Assembly (NCBI RefSeq): GCF_000186865.1
Contig: NW_008705579.1
Location: forward strand, 483,443 to 547,442
Length of the DNA stretch: 64,000 nucleotides
DNA from: Aureococcus anophagefferens
Lineage: Eukaryota > Sar > Pelagophyceae > Pelagomonadales > Pelagomonadaceae
Reading direction: 5' to 3'
A model generated the notes under the pieces. That model did no database searches. It was not told the origin of the DNA and saw only the letters and a program-made list of their open reading frames with translations. Below, in pieces: positions 42,430 through 51,008 of the stretch (the first letter of the stretch is position 1; each line of letters opens with the position of its first letter). The position numbers were made by a program, and so were the translations under genes.

Positions 42430-43382
42430 TTGTTGTAGCGCGCTCCGGTGGACGGGGACGCCGCGGGCGCCGTGGGGCCGCTCCGACGCGCCCTCGGCGT
42501 GGGCCGCGAGGGCGCCCCAGAGCGCGTCGACGCCGGCGCCCGTCGTGCCGCAGCACGGGAAGACGGCCGCGGCGCCGGCGACGTCGTCCTCGACGACGCG
42601 CGCGGCCGCCGCGAGGACCGGCGGCGGGAGCAGGTCCCCCTTGGAGAGCGCGACGATCGCCGGGACCGGCGCGTCGCGCGCGGCGAGCGCCGCGAGCCAG
42701 TCGCCGTCCAGGCCGCAGAGGCCGCGCGTCGCGTCGACGACGACGACGGCCGCGGCGAGCGGCGCGCGCGCGCGCACGTACGCGAGGCCCGCGGCGTCCC
42801 AGCGCCGCTGCTCCCGCGGCGCCGCGACGCTGAAGCCGTAGCCGGGCAGGTCCACGAGGTAGCAGCGCGGCGGCCTCCGGTCGACCTGCGGGGGCGGCGG
42901 ACGTCGTCGAAGAAGGCGGCGCGGCGACGCCGGCGGCCGACGCGGTACCAGTCGATCGTCCGCGTCCATCCCGCGCGGTCCGACACGGCCGCGGCGCCCC
43001 GGGCCGGCGCGAGGCCGCAGAGCGCGTTGAGCAGCGTCGACTTGCCCGCGTTCGCGTGGCCGACGAGGCAGACCTCGGGCAGCGCGTGCTTGAGCGCCGG
43101 CGCGCGCCGCTCGTCGTGCTGCGCGGCGACCTTGACGGCGTCGAGCGCGGGCTCGCGCCGCCGGAAGGCGCCCGCGGCGCCCGCGCGCCGCCGGCCGAGG
43201 CCCAGGGCCTTGATGTCCCGGAGCCACCGCCGGTCGCGCGGGCTCGAGGTCTCCAAGGCCTCGAGGCGCGCCAGCCAGGCCTCGCGCTCCTCGACGATGG
43301 CCTCCGTGACGGAGTCGCGCCGCTCGCGGCGGGATCGCGATATGCGCGTCGCAAAGTGTCGTTGGAAGGTGGTTTTGTGCAT
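42424..43382 (-). CDS. EngB/YihA-type GTP-binding protein (2 exons)
   Basis: Model complement(join(42424..42885, 42942..43382)). G1 GHANAGKSTLLNALCG, G2-region AGWTRTIDWYR, G3 YLVDLPGYGFSVA (the diagnostic DLPGYG of EngB), G4 ALSKGDLL (SKGD for the bacterial TKxD) and G5-region VFPCCGTTGAGVDAL. EngB proteins assist large ribosomal subunit assembly; eukaryotic copies usually serve mitochondria or plastids. The N-terminus (MHKTTFQRHFATRISRSRRERR) is basic and could be a mitochondrial presequence. The start at 43382 is a guess because the upstream frame remains open through a 48-bp tandem repeat. Intron removal joins TIDWYR to VDRRPPRCYLVDLPG. Confidence 0.82.
42886..42941 (-). other. 56-nt GT-AG intron with near 8-bp flanking duplication
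   Basis: Minus-strand donor GTCGGCCG and the bases after the acceptor GTCGACCG match at 7 of 8 positions, the placement expected of an introner target duplication. Terminal inverted repeats are not clear. Frame change between exons equals the intron length modulo 3. Confidence 0.6.
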
Positions 43383-43466
43383 CGCGAGGATGCGCGCGCG
43401 GGCCGCTAAGATGGCGCTGGTTTTGTGCATCGCTGGGATGCGCGCGCGGGCCGCTAAGACGCGCAC
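43371..43466. repeat. 48-bp imperfect tandem duplication
   Basis: GGTTTTGTGCATCGC followed by a GATGCGCGCGCGGGCCGC core occurs twice with 48-base spacing. It sits at the 5' end of the EngB-type gene, so the deduced N-terminus would contain AARARI/LAMHKT twice if the upstream frame were translated. Confidence 0.7.
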
Positions 43467-43594
43467 ATCCTGTGGCAAAAGATAAAAAAGCTGATCTTCG
43501 CCGCAACGCCAGCCCGCCCGCGTCGTTGGCGCAAAAAACCAGCGCTGCGCGCGCCGCGGGCGTCGTACCACCACCGCCACACACGACGGACGCC

Positions 43595-44383
43595 ATGGCG
43601 CGCGTCGTCGCGGCCCTCGACGGCGGCGACAGCCTCGACAACGAGATTTACGCCCAGAAGTGCGCCGCGGCGCTCGAGGCCCTCGAGGCGGAGCTCGCGG
43701 ACCAGGACCGGCGCTTCGCGACGATCCGGGAGACGCTGTCGCTCACGGCCGAGTCCCTCGAGGCGCTGTCCGGCGCGGAGGACGCGACGCTGCCGCCGGA
43801 CGTCCTCGCGCGGCTCGACGAGAAGACCGACGGCCTCGAGGCCGAGGCGTCGCGCGCGCTCGAGCGCGAGGCCGCCGTCGACGACCTCATCGCCGCCGCG
43901 CGCGCCGAGGCCGCGGTCGCGGGCGTCGGCGGCCTGGAGCTCGAGGACGACGACGGCGGCGCGGCCGCGGCGGCCGCGCCCGCGCGGCGCTTCGAGCTCG
44001 TCTTCGACGGCCCCCTGGGCGTCCGCGCGTCGCTCATGCGCGACAAGGACCGCAAGACGACGCACGTCATCGTCGACGAGGTGCTGGGCGCGTGCCCCCA
44101 CGCGGGCGAGGTCGCGGCGCTCGACGAGATCGCGACGGTCGCCGGCGAGCCCCTCGACGTCGACGGCGCGGGCGACGACGCGGCGACGTTCGCCGCGGTG
44201 CTCGAGCGCATCCAGCGGGCGCCGCGGCCCCTCGCCGTCGGCTTCTACCGCCGCGCCGCGCGCTACCTCCAGGCGAACGTCGCGGCCGCCGGCGCCGCGG
44301 GCCGCGACTCGCCCTTCAACGCCGCGGGCGCGCTCGGCGGCGTCCTGACGACGTGCCTCCCCGCGGGCCCCTCCCTGCTCTGA
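43595..44383 (+). CDS. PDZ-like protein with coiled-coil N-terminus
   Basis: 262 aa from the ATG at 43595 (MARVVAALDGGDSLDN). Residues 15-110 are helical and acidic with heptad-like Leu spacing (ALEALEAELADQDRRFATIR). Residues about 130-225 look like a PDZ fold: FELVFDGPLGVRASLM, THVIVDEVLGACPHAGEVAA, IATVAGEPLDVDG, and a closing helix and strand AAVLERIQRAP-RPLAVGFYR. No other domain is recognised. Shares only 212 bases with the divergent EngB-type gene, and is convergent with the BolA gene 19 bases away. Function unknown; a scaffold or chaperone-like role is possible. Confidence 0.68.
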   Translation: MARVVAALDGGDSLDNEIYAQKCAAALEALEAELADQDRRFATIRETLSLTAESLEALSGAEDATLPPDVLARLDEKTDGLEAEASRALEREAAVDDLIAAARAEAAVAGVGGLELEDDDGGAAAAAAPARRFELVFDGPLGVRASLMRDKDRKTTHVIVDEVLGACPHAGEVAALDEIATVAGEPLDVDGAGDDAATFAAVLERIQRAPRPLAVGFYRRAARYLQANVAAAGAAGRDSPFNAAGALGGVLTTCLPAGPSLL

Positions 44384-44402
44384 GTAGTAAATTTATCGGG
44401 TG

Positions 44403-44818
44403 CTACTTCGGCAGCGCGGTCTTGAGCTGGAACCCGTGCATGTCCGCGATCTCGTCCTTGAGCACGCCCTGCACGAGCTTGTGCTGCTTGATCGTGTTCA
44501 GGCCCGCGAACCGGGGCGACTCGATGTAGCACTTGTACATGGCCCCGCAGCCGCCCTGCGGAGCGCGCGCGCGGAATTCGGGCCGCGACGCACGCGCGGC
44601 CGGCGCGCGCGCGCGCGGCTTTCGTTTGCCGAGGGACGCGGCGCGCGCACGGAGACGTCCTCGACGGCGACCTCCACGGCGCCCAGCTCCGCCTTGAGCT
44701 TCACCTCCATCTGCTCCGACGGCGTCGACAGAGCCGCCGCGAGCTGGAGCTGGTGCGGTCGTCGCGCTCCCGTTCGCGCGGCCGTTCGCGCCGTGTGTCG
44801 CAGCGTCAACGCGAGCAT
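44403..44818 (-). CDS. BolA-like protein, BOLA3 type, mitochondrial (106 aa, 2 exons)
   Basis: Model complement(join(44403..44555, 44651..44818)). Neither exon is obvious alone. Splicing the 95-nt intron joins VAVEDVS to GGCGAMYKCYIESPRFAGL, reproducing the BolA core. LNTIKQHKLVQGVLKDEI and ADMHGFQLKTALPK follow, with the conserved His of KQHKLV and the GCGAMY Cys that in BOLA3 contributes to Fe-S cluster ligation with a monothiol glutaredoxin. The N-terminal 36 residues (MLALTLRHTARTAARTGARR) are Arg/Ala/Thr-rich with no acids, a typical mitochondrial presequence. Role: mitochondrial Fe-S cluster maturation. Divergent from the RBR ligase gene. Confidence 0.9.
44556..44650 (-). other. 95-nt GT-AG intron in the BolA gene
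   Basis: Minus-strand GTGCGCGCGCC...CGCTCCGCAG. The joined peptide matches the uninterrupted BolA family sequence exactly at the junction (DVS/GGCG). Very GC-rich; no flanking duplication. Confidence 0.85.
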
Positions 44819-44998
44819 CGTTTTAGAGCGATACGCGTGGGATCGAGTGCTTTTGGTGCGCCGCGAACGCTGGCGCAGGCGCCAGCTTCGGCTGCGCAAG
44901 GCGATCAGAGTCCACGTTTGACAGATCATCAGATGTTTGACCAAGCTCGTCGTCGGTGGGGTCGTCCTGCCGCCAGCACGGTCGAGAAGGTTCGCGCG

Positions 44999-46809
44999 AT
45001 GGCCGAGGTGATCGACCTCATGGCGAGCGATGACGACAGCGAGGACGAGGTCCAGCTTGTATCGCCACCGGCTGGCGCCCGGCGCCACGCGTCGACGGGC
45101 CGCGCGCCGGCGCCCGTCGACCTCGTGTCGCCCGCGGCGCCGGCGGCGCCGGCGCCGGCGCGCGGGCGGAAGCGCAAGGCCGAGGAGGCCGCGCCGGCCA
45201 TGCGCCGCGGCGCGAAGCCCGCCTGCTGCCTCAACGACGTCGACCAGACCTTCGAGCTGTCCGCGCCCGAGCGGACGGCGCTGCTGGCCGGTATCTTCGG
45301 CGCGTCCGCGGCCGCGGTGCACAAGTGGCGCGTCGCCCACGAGCGGGCGCGCCCCGCGGGCGAGACGACGCTCTGGCGCCTGGTCGAGGCCTACCGCGCG
45401 CACGCGGGCCCCGCGCCGCTCGACGGCGCCGGCGGCGCCGCGGGCCTGCCGCGGGAGCTCGCGGGCCGCTCCGGCGAGAAGATCACGACGGCGTCGGCCG
45501 TCGCCTACGCGCGGCGGCGCCTCGCCGCGGCGGACGCGAAGCCCGCGCACGACGCCGAGGTCGACGCCGTCGTGCCCGCGCCGGACGGCGACGGCGGCGC
45601 GCTCCCGTGCCTCGTCTGCATGGACCGCTTCGCGCCGTTCGACGTCGTCTGCTGCGGGTCGCCCGCCGCGGAGCTCCACGCGGTCTGCCGCCCCTGCTTC
45701 CGCCAGCTCTGCGTCCGGTTCGCCTCGGACAGGGGCGTCGGCCCGGGCGGCGTCGGCTGCCCGACGCCGGACTGCGCCGCGCTCTTCGCGGCGGAGGACG
45801 TGCGCCGGAACGTCGCCGCGCTGGACGTCATGCAGATGGAGGAGCGCGAGCGCGACAGGAGCCTGCGCGTGGCCCTCGGCGGCGCGGCGGCGGTGCTGCG
45901 CTGCCCCTGCGGCGCCGTCGGCGCCGTGTCCGAGGCCGACGCCGGCGACGGGCGGGTCCGGTGCCCGGGGGCCGGCTGCGGCGAGGTCTACTGCGCGCGC
46001 TGCGGCAACCCGGCGCACCCGGACCGGCCCTGCCCGCCGCCGAGCGACATGATCAAGTGGCTCGAGCGGAAGACGAAGAAGTGCCCCAAGTGCGGCGAGC
46101 CCATCGAGAAGAACGCGGGCTGCCAGCACATGACCTGCCGCTGCGGCCACCGGGGCAGGAAAAGGGTGATTCAACGTCGCTTCAACGTGAGTGTTCCGCG
46201 CGCGCGCGTTCCGGAAAAAGCATCCACGCTTCGAGACCGTTCCGAGAGATGATCGCTCGTCCAAAAATCAGCCGAAACGAGCGGAAAACGACCGAGATAG
46301 GAGCCTTTGAAGTTGGGAATTTCGCACCCTTTTCCTGCCCAGGCGGCCACGACTTCTGCTGGCTCTGCCTGGGGCCCTTCCCGAACTGCAACTGCGGCCA
46401 CTTCGAGGACGAGTCGCGGCGCGCGGCGCAGGAGCTCCAGCGCCAGCAGGCGCGCGGCGGCGGCGGCGGCTTCGACCCCTGGGGCGGCTTCGGCGGCGGC
46501 GGAGGCGGCGGCGGCTTCGACCCCTTCGGCGGCGGCGGCGGCTTCGACCCCGCCATGCTCGGCTTCGACTTTGGCGGCCGGCGCGGCGGCCGCAGCCGGG
46601 GCGGCGGCGGCCGGCGCCAGGGCGGCGGCGGCCGGCGGCGCGGCGGCGGCGGCGGCGGCGACGGCTTCCCGGAATACAACCCGGCGGACTTCGAGCGGGC
46701 GGCGCGCGGCGGCGGCCGCGGCGGCCACGACTGGGGCGGCGGCCAGGCGCTCGGTTCGGGCCGCCGCCGGAGCTCCGAGGGCTCGGGCCGCCGCCGGAGC
46801 TCGGGGTAG
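44999..46809 (+). CDS. RBR (RING-IBR-RING) E3 ubiquitin ligase with Gly-rich tail (536 aa, 2 exons)
   Basis: Model join(44999..46142, 46343..46809). RING1 about residues 200-265 (LPCLVCMDRFAPFDVVCC, CRPCFRQLC, GCPTPDC), IBR about 300-345 (LRCPCGAVGAV, RCPGAGCGEVYCARCGNPAH), RING2 from about 361 (KCPKCGEPIEKNAGCQHMTC then RCGHDFCWLCLG). The first Cys of GCQHMTC is the expected catalytic thioester Cys. The N-terminus has an acidic/Pro-Ala stretch with a basic segment (RGRKRKAEE) suggestive of nuclear localisation, and a helical Ala-rich region. The C-terminus is Gly/Phe/Arg-rich (GGGGGFDPWGGFGG; RGG-like). The RING2 domain is split by an introner element; only splicing at the 8-bp duplication restores CRCGHDFCW. 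Confidence 0.9.
46151..46342 (+). mobile_element. Introner element B (192 bp, 8-bp TSD, 18-bp TIRs)
   Basis: Flanked by direct repeats GCGGCCAC (46143-46150 and 46343-46350). Terminal inverted repeats are CGGGGCAGGAAAAGGGTG and, inverted, CTGGGCAGGAAAAGGGTG (17 of 18). The intron is 46143-46342 with a GC donor from the target duplication and a CCCAG acceptor from the inverted repeat. It shares CGTCCAAAAATCAGCCGAA and several other blocks with the element at 29924-30132; here it lies in the sense orientation. Confidence 0.9.
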
Positions 46810-47138
46810 CGCCGCGGCTAATCTTCACTCCGCCTACTTGCCCGCGGGCTATGTGGGAGAGCTGCAGCTGCCCAACCGGTGGCTCGTGACGGCAGTTGGC
46901 TGCCCCAGCCCAGCGGCGTGTCCGCACCCCCAGCACCCAACACGGCGAGCGCTACAGCAAGGTGTTTGGGGGGGAGATATCCTATGCGGCAAGCGCGCCT
47001 CCAAGGAGCCCCTGCTCGAAAAGGGGGGGGGGGGGGCCCCCCCGAAGGGGAGCCCCCCCCGGGAGGTGTGGGGGTGGGGGGGGGGGGNNNNNNNNNNNNN
47101 NNNNNNNNNNNNNNNNNNNNNNNNNNNNNNNNNNNNNN
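46810..47138. other. Low-quality stretch with homopolymers and assembly gap
   Basis: Follows the RBR stop. 46840-46990 holds non-repetitive DNA without a supportable gene. 47015-47087 is dominated by G and C runs and ends in a 51-base N gap (47088-47138). The C-terminus of the J-domain frame on the minus strand is lost here. Confidence 0.8.
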
Positions 47139-47537
47139 CCTAGGGGGCGGCGGCTGNCGGAGCGTGGCGTCGTAGCGGGCCCGCGCGTTGGCGTCGAGGA
47201 GGACGGATTTGGCGTCCGCGAGGCGCCGAAACGCGGCGGCGTCGCCGAGGGGCTTGTCGGGGTGCACCGTGCGGGCGAGGTCGCGGTAGACCTCGGAGAT
47301 CTCGGCGTCCGCCGCGTCCGGGGCGACGCCGAGGACCTCGTAGTGCGTCGCCGCGGACAGGATGGACCGGATCACGCGCCGGAGCGCGGCCGCCTCGCCG
47401 CGATTTGGCTGCCGCACGTCGGCGCCGGCGCCGGCGGGGACCTCGTCGACCTCGGCGCCGGCGGGGACCTCGTCGACCTCGGCGCCGGCGGGCACCTCGT
47501 CGACCTCGGCGCCGGCCGCCTCGGCGCCGGCGGCGAC
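47139..47537 (-). pseudogene. J-domain (DnaJ) coding fragment without start or end
   Basis: Minus-strand frame encoding a J domain: helix I/II ATHYEVLGVAPDAADAEI, SEVYRDLARTVHPDKPLGDA with intact HPD, and FRRLADAKSVLLDANARARYD. Such domains stimulate Hsp70 ATPase. Upstream are three EVDEVPAGA repeats. There is no ATG in the frame, which is directly continuous with the LamG/VCBS protein through one TAG (47540-47538). The 3' part runs into the N gap, with an N in the last readable codons. It may be a 3' exon of the upstream gene, a broken gene, or an assembly join. Classified as fragment rather than functional gene. Confidence 0.65.
47434..47516 (-). repeat. Three 27-bp tandem repeats (EVDEVPAGA)
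   Basis: Three consecutive near-identical 27-base units, plus a partial one, encode Glu-Val-Asp-Glu-Val-Pro-Ala-Gly-Ala just upstream of the J domain. Confidence 0.8.
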
Positions 47538-48857
47538 CTAGTCGACGTCGCCGTCGCCGTCGACGTCGTGCGCGATGGCGGCCTTGAAGTCCTCGCCGCT
47601 CCCGGCGACGCGCTCCGAGAAGGACTGTTGGCCGTCGTTCTCGTACCAGATGACCCGCTGGGGCGTGGCGTGGGCGGTGAGCTCGTCGACGTCGCCGTCG
47701 CCGTCGACGTCGCCGCACCAGACGGAGTGGGGCGTGCCCCAGTTCCAGAGGTAGTGCTTCGAGAATTGGACGGTGCGGCAGGACCGCGTCGGCCGCGGCG
47801 TCGGCGCGGGCGTCGGCGGGGGCGTGACGGCGTCGTAGAGGACCTGGACCGCCGCCGCGTCGAGCGCGCTCGAGTAGACGTAGACCTCGTCGATGGCGCC
47901 GGAAAAATATCCAATCGCGTAGTTGACGCTATACCAATGTCCGAGGCGGAGGGTGTTGAAGGTTCCCGTGTTCGCCGCGACGGCCCCCGTGCCGGCCTGC
48001 GACCCGTCCAAGTAGAGAGTCCAATCGGATCCGTCGTAAGTCAGGCAGTAGTGGTGCCAATCGCCGTCGTCGGAGCCCGGCATTTCCACGTCGGGGTACC
48101 AGTTCCAGAACTGGACCGTGAACACATCACTCGCCGTGGAGCCCGTCTGCAGGCCAAACGCGAGGTAGCTGTTCTCGGACCCGTATCCGAACAGAAAGTC
48201 GCCGCCGCTGAGGTCGTCGACTTTCGCCCACAAGCACACGGTCCGCGCGGCGCCTCCGAGGATGTCCGCCGTCACCGCCGCCGGGAAATCGACGTAGTCG
48301 TCCGTCCCGTCGAAGGACAGCGCGCCGCTCCCGTCGCGGCCCGTCGTCGCCGTCGCGCCGCTGATCGTCCCGTCGAGGCTGCCGTCGCTGTCCTCGGCGG
48401 CCGTGCCGTCGTCGAAGGAGTAGTGCGCGACGAGCGGGTGCGTCGGCTGCGGCGTCGCCGTCGGCGCGGGCGTCGGGCTCGGGTCGCAGTCCTGGCCGTC
48501 GCTGCTCGGCTCGTAGCCCGCGGAGCAACTCGTGATCGTGGAGCAGATGTCGATCTTGTGCCGCGTGTAGAGCGTGCCGCTCGTGCCGTCGCCGTCGCAG
48601 ATCTTGCAGCCGTCGTTGTTCGAGTTGTAGTACATCGTGAGGCCGCAGGTATTGTCCGCGTTCTCGTACAAGTTCTCGCGGCAGACCTCCCGGTGCCCGG
48701 AGCCCGTGCCCAGATCGAGGCACACGGTGTCGCACTCCTGGGTTCCTTTCTGCTCCCAGGTGCAGGCGGTGATCTTCGTCAGGTCCGCGCCGCAGCCCGC
48801 GGCGAGCAGCGCCAGCGCCAGCAGGCCCCGCGCCGCGGCTTTGGGGCTGCAGCCCAT
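47538..48857 (-). CDS. Secreted LamG/VCBS protein (439 aa)
   Basis: Signal peptide MGCSPKAAARGLLALALLAAG. A Cys-rich module follows (ACTWEQKGTQECDTVCLDLG to SCSAGYEPSSDGQDCD, with YYNSNNDGCKICDGDG). After a short Pro/Thr linker is a LamG-like sandwich (VAHYSFDDGTAAEDSDGSL, DGTDDYVDFPA, RTVCLWAKVDD, DWHHYCLTYDGSDWTLYLDG, GAIDEVYVYSSALDA). A second Pro/Thr linker and two VCBS/FG-GAP units ([32 protein letters not shown]) end the frame. The stop comes in the middle of the second VCBS unit, so the array is truncated or the true C-terminus lies in the J-domain frame that follows in phase. Probably an extracellular recognition protein. Confidence 0.78.
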   Translation of the reverse strand: MGCSPKAAARGLLALALLAAGCGADLTKITACTWEQKGTQECDTVCLDLGTGSGHREVCRENLYENADNTCGLTMYYNSNNDGCKICDGDGTSGTLYTRHKIDICSTITSCSAGYEPSSDGQDCDPSPTPAPTATPQPTHPLVAHYSFDDGTAAEDSDGSLDGTISGATATTGRDGSGALSFDGTDDYVDFPAAVTADILGGAARTVCLWAKVDDLSGGDFLFGYGSENSYLAFGLQTGSTASDVFTVQFWNWYPDVEMPGSDDGDWHHYCLTYDGSDWTLYLDGSQAGTGAVAANTGTFNTLRLGHWYSVNYAIGYFSGAIDEVYVYSSALDAAAVQVLYDAVTPPPTPAPTPRPTRSCRTVQFSKHYLWNWGTPHSVWCGDVDGDGDVDELTAHATPQRVIWYENDGQQSFSERVAGSGEDFKAAIAHDVDGDGDVD

Positions 48858-49152
48858 TTTGCGTCACTCGATCCTATGTGGGACAACCCATTGTCCCGGG
48901 ACAAGCCAGGAGTGGCAGGACGACACGGCGGTGATCAACTTGCGGAAGTATCGGCATCGAGCATCGATGCTGAAGTCAGCACGACTTTCGGCAAGTAACC
49001 CCGAGTATCGGGGCGTTGGAATGGTTGCCTGTCGTCCTTGGTTGTCGTGGGATAGTATATAGGATCCTGTCACAAAAACAACACATTGAAGGCGATTCCT
49101 ATCTTCCGCGAAAAGAGTGAACATCCCGGCCTCTCGTTCGCGAACGGCCGTC
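48858..49152. promoter_or_regulatory. Promoter region with palindromes and TATA-like element
   Basis: Upstream of the minus-strand LamG gene and downstream of the methyltransferase-riboflavin kinase gene. Seen: a perfect 14-bp palindrome TTGTCCCGGGACAA (48891-48904), a hairpin CCCCGAGTATCGGGG near 49000, and a TATATA core near 49055. Markedly less GC-rich than its surroundings. Any regulatory role is inference. Confidence 0.4.
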
Positions 49153-50433
49153 TTACTCCGCCGCGTCGAAGACGGCGGCCTCCACGGGCCCGTCGCCGAG
49201 GAAGCCCGCGAGCTTCGGGCGCAGGGCGCGGAGCGCGGCGTCGCCGGCGAGCGCGCGCCGGGCCACGTCGATGTCGTTGCGGATGTTCGCGAGGAGGGTC
49301 GGGAAGTCCGGGAACTTTTGCTCGGGCCGCTGGCGGCTCACGAGCACGAGCGCCATGGTCTCGCCGTAGAAGTCGCCGCCCTCGTAGTCGAGGAGGTGCG
49401 CCTCGGCGATCTTGAGCGGGTTCTCCGCGTCGACGAACGTCGGCGAGTAGCCGACGTTGACGACGGCGGGCCGCGGCTCCGCGGCCGGGTCGTCGCCCGC
49501 GAGCTTGGCCCAGGCGCCGTAGACGCCCGCGTCGACGGTCCGCAGGGCGTCGCCGAAGAGGTCCTCGGGCAGGTTCGCCGTCGGCACGCCGAGGTCCTTG
49601 CCGCCGCGGCCGTAGCCGCGCGCGACGGGCCCCCGGAGGCCGAGCGGCGCCGCGAGGCGCGCGAAGGGCCGCCGCGTCCACGTCGCGTAGTAGGGCGCGG
49701 CGTCGTCGACGCACCCGACGTCGAGGGGCGGGCCGAGCGGCGGCGCGAGCGCGCGCGCGGCGTCCTCCGTCCGCGGCAGGCCGTGCGGCACGACCGACGG
49801 GTCCCGCGCCTTCAGCTCGTCCACAAAGTCCGCGCCGAGCGGGTGCGCGACGACGACGGTCCCGCCGGGAGTCAGCACCGTCGCCGCGGCGTCGAGCGCC
49901 GCCGCCTGGTCGAAGAAGTTGCCGAAGCACGCGTTGAAGACGACGGCGTCGAAGGGCTCGCCGGCGTACGTCGCGCAAAAGTCGACGGCGTCCGCGGCCG
50001 CGTAGGACACGCCGGCGCCGCCCTTGGCCTCGGCCTCGGCGACCATGCGGGGGGAGAGGTCCACGCCGACCACGGCCGACGCGCCGTACGCGCCGTAGCG
50101 CCGGCTCAGGCAGCCCGTGCCGGAGCCGACGTCGAGGACGCGCGGCGCGGCGCCGGCGCAGCCGGCGACGACGCGCCGCGCGAGCGCGTCGAGCACGGCC
50201 TCGACCTCCGGCGGCGAGGCCTCCGGCGACGCGAAGTAGGCCGCGGCCTCGTCGAAGACCGCGCGCTGGCGCTCGATGTGCTTGGCCGCGTCGCCCCTGG
50301 CGGCGCCCGTGCCCGTGCCGGCGCTGTTCACGAAGTTCGTGTGCGCGGCGATGGCGTTCTTGGAGGCGCTGAGGGCCGCGGCTCGCGCGATCAGCGCGAC
50401 AGAGAACGCGAATCGCTGCGTGTGCGGCGCCAT
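49153..50433 (-). CDS. Methyltransferase-riboflavin kinase fusion (426 aa)
   Basis: ATG at 50433. The N-terminus (RFAFSVALIARAAALSASK) looks like an organelle presequence. Residues about 55-250 form a class I SAM-dependent methyltransferase: RVLDVGSGTGCLSRRYG (motif I), VVGVDLSPRMV with the ribose-binding Asp, DAVVFNACFGNFFD and LTPGGTVVVAHPLG. Residues about 264-420 are a complete riboflavin kinase: GYGRGGKDLGVPTANLP (GxGRxLGxPTAN flavin/ATP motif), DAGVYGAWAKL, VVNVGYSPTF, EAHLLDYEGGDFYG, RPEQKFPDF and LLANIRNDIDVA. It would convert riboflavin plus ATP to FMN. In plants riboflavin kinase is fused to a HAD phosphatase; here the partner is a methyltransferase of unknown substrate. No intron, linker short. 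Confidence 0.86.
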   Translation of the reverse strand: MAPHTQRFAFSVALIARAAALSASKNAIAAHTNFVNSAGTGTGAARGDAAKHIERQRAVFDEAAAYFASPEASPPEVEAVLDALARRVVAGCAGAAPRVLDVGSGTGCLSRRYGAYGASAVVGVDLSPRMVAEAEAKGGAGVSYAAADAVDFCATYAGEPFDAVVFNACFGNFFDQAAALDAAATVLTPGGTVVVAHPLGADFVDELKARDPSVVPHGLPRTEDAARALAPPLGPPLDVGCVDDAAPYYATWTRRPFARLAAPLGLRGPVARGYGRGGKDLGVPTANLPEDLFGDALRTVDAGVYGAWAKLAGDDPAAEPRPAVVNVGYSPTFVDAENPLKIAEAHLLDYEGGDFYGETMALVLVSRQRPEQKFPDFPTLLANIRNDIDVARRALAGDAALRALRPKLAGFLGDGPVEAAVFDAAE

Positions 50434-50705
50434 GTGCGGCGGCGCATGCGGCAATTATTTTTGTCCCTTTTGTCCGAGGAATTCCGGCCTGCAGGCGCCT
50501 GTCGAGCGAGAGAAGCCCGATCTAGCCGGTGGGGCGCGGCGTCCCGGCACACGAACGCGTCGGAGGGAGCGGCGCGCGGGGTTCCTCGACCCTTCGACCG
50601 CGCTCCTCCGAAAAATCGACGCGGAACGCCCCGCCCAACCCTTCAAACCCTGCAAACCTCCGAACCAGCCATCGTTTCACCCCGGCCGTCCGCGCAGGTC
50701 CCGAC

Positions 50706-51008
50706 ATGGCGTTCCGCACGTCCGCCGTGCGCTTCGGCGGCGCCGTCAAGGCGGGCGTCCAGCCCCACCTCGAGATCTGGTGGAAGAAGAAGCCGAGCAC
50801 CGGCGCGGTCGACGGCATGACGACGCAGATGATCTCGCCCTTCGAGCTCCAGCCGACGCGGTCCCTCTGGGAGCAGTTCGGCCCGGCGAACTTCCTCAAC
50901 AACTTCCCGTCCATCTGGGACATCGGGCCGGGCGCGGTCGCCCTCGTCGGCACGTACTACTGGGCCGACTGGTACTTCGACTACCTCGGCAAGCACCACC
51001 GAGACTAG
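50706..51008 (+). CDS. QCR8/UQCRQ-like cytochrome bc1 subunit (100 aa)
   Basis: Small protein with MISPFELQPTR, resembling the SPFEQ signature of complex III subunit 8, then a Pro-Ser-Ile-Trp-Asp turn, a single transmembrane helix (IGPGAVALVGTYYWADWYF) containing the YW pair, and a basic end (LGKHHRD). The N-terminus (MAFRTSAVRFGGAVKAG) is basic and Ser/Ala-rich as for mitochondrial proteins. Length agrees with the family (80-110 residues). The match is motif-level only; another small respiratory-chain subunit is possible. Its promoter is shared with the divergent methyltransferase-riboflavin kinase gene. Confidence 0.5.
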   Translation: MAFRTSAVRFGGAVKAGVQPHLEIWWKKKPSTGAVDGMTTQMISPFELQPTRSLWEQFGPANFLNNFPSIWDIGPGAVALVGTYYWADWYFDYLGKHHRD

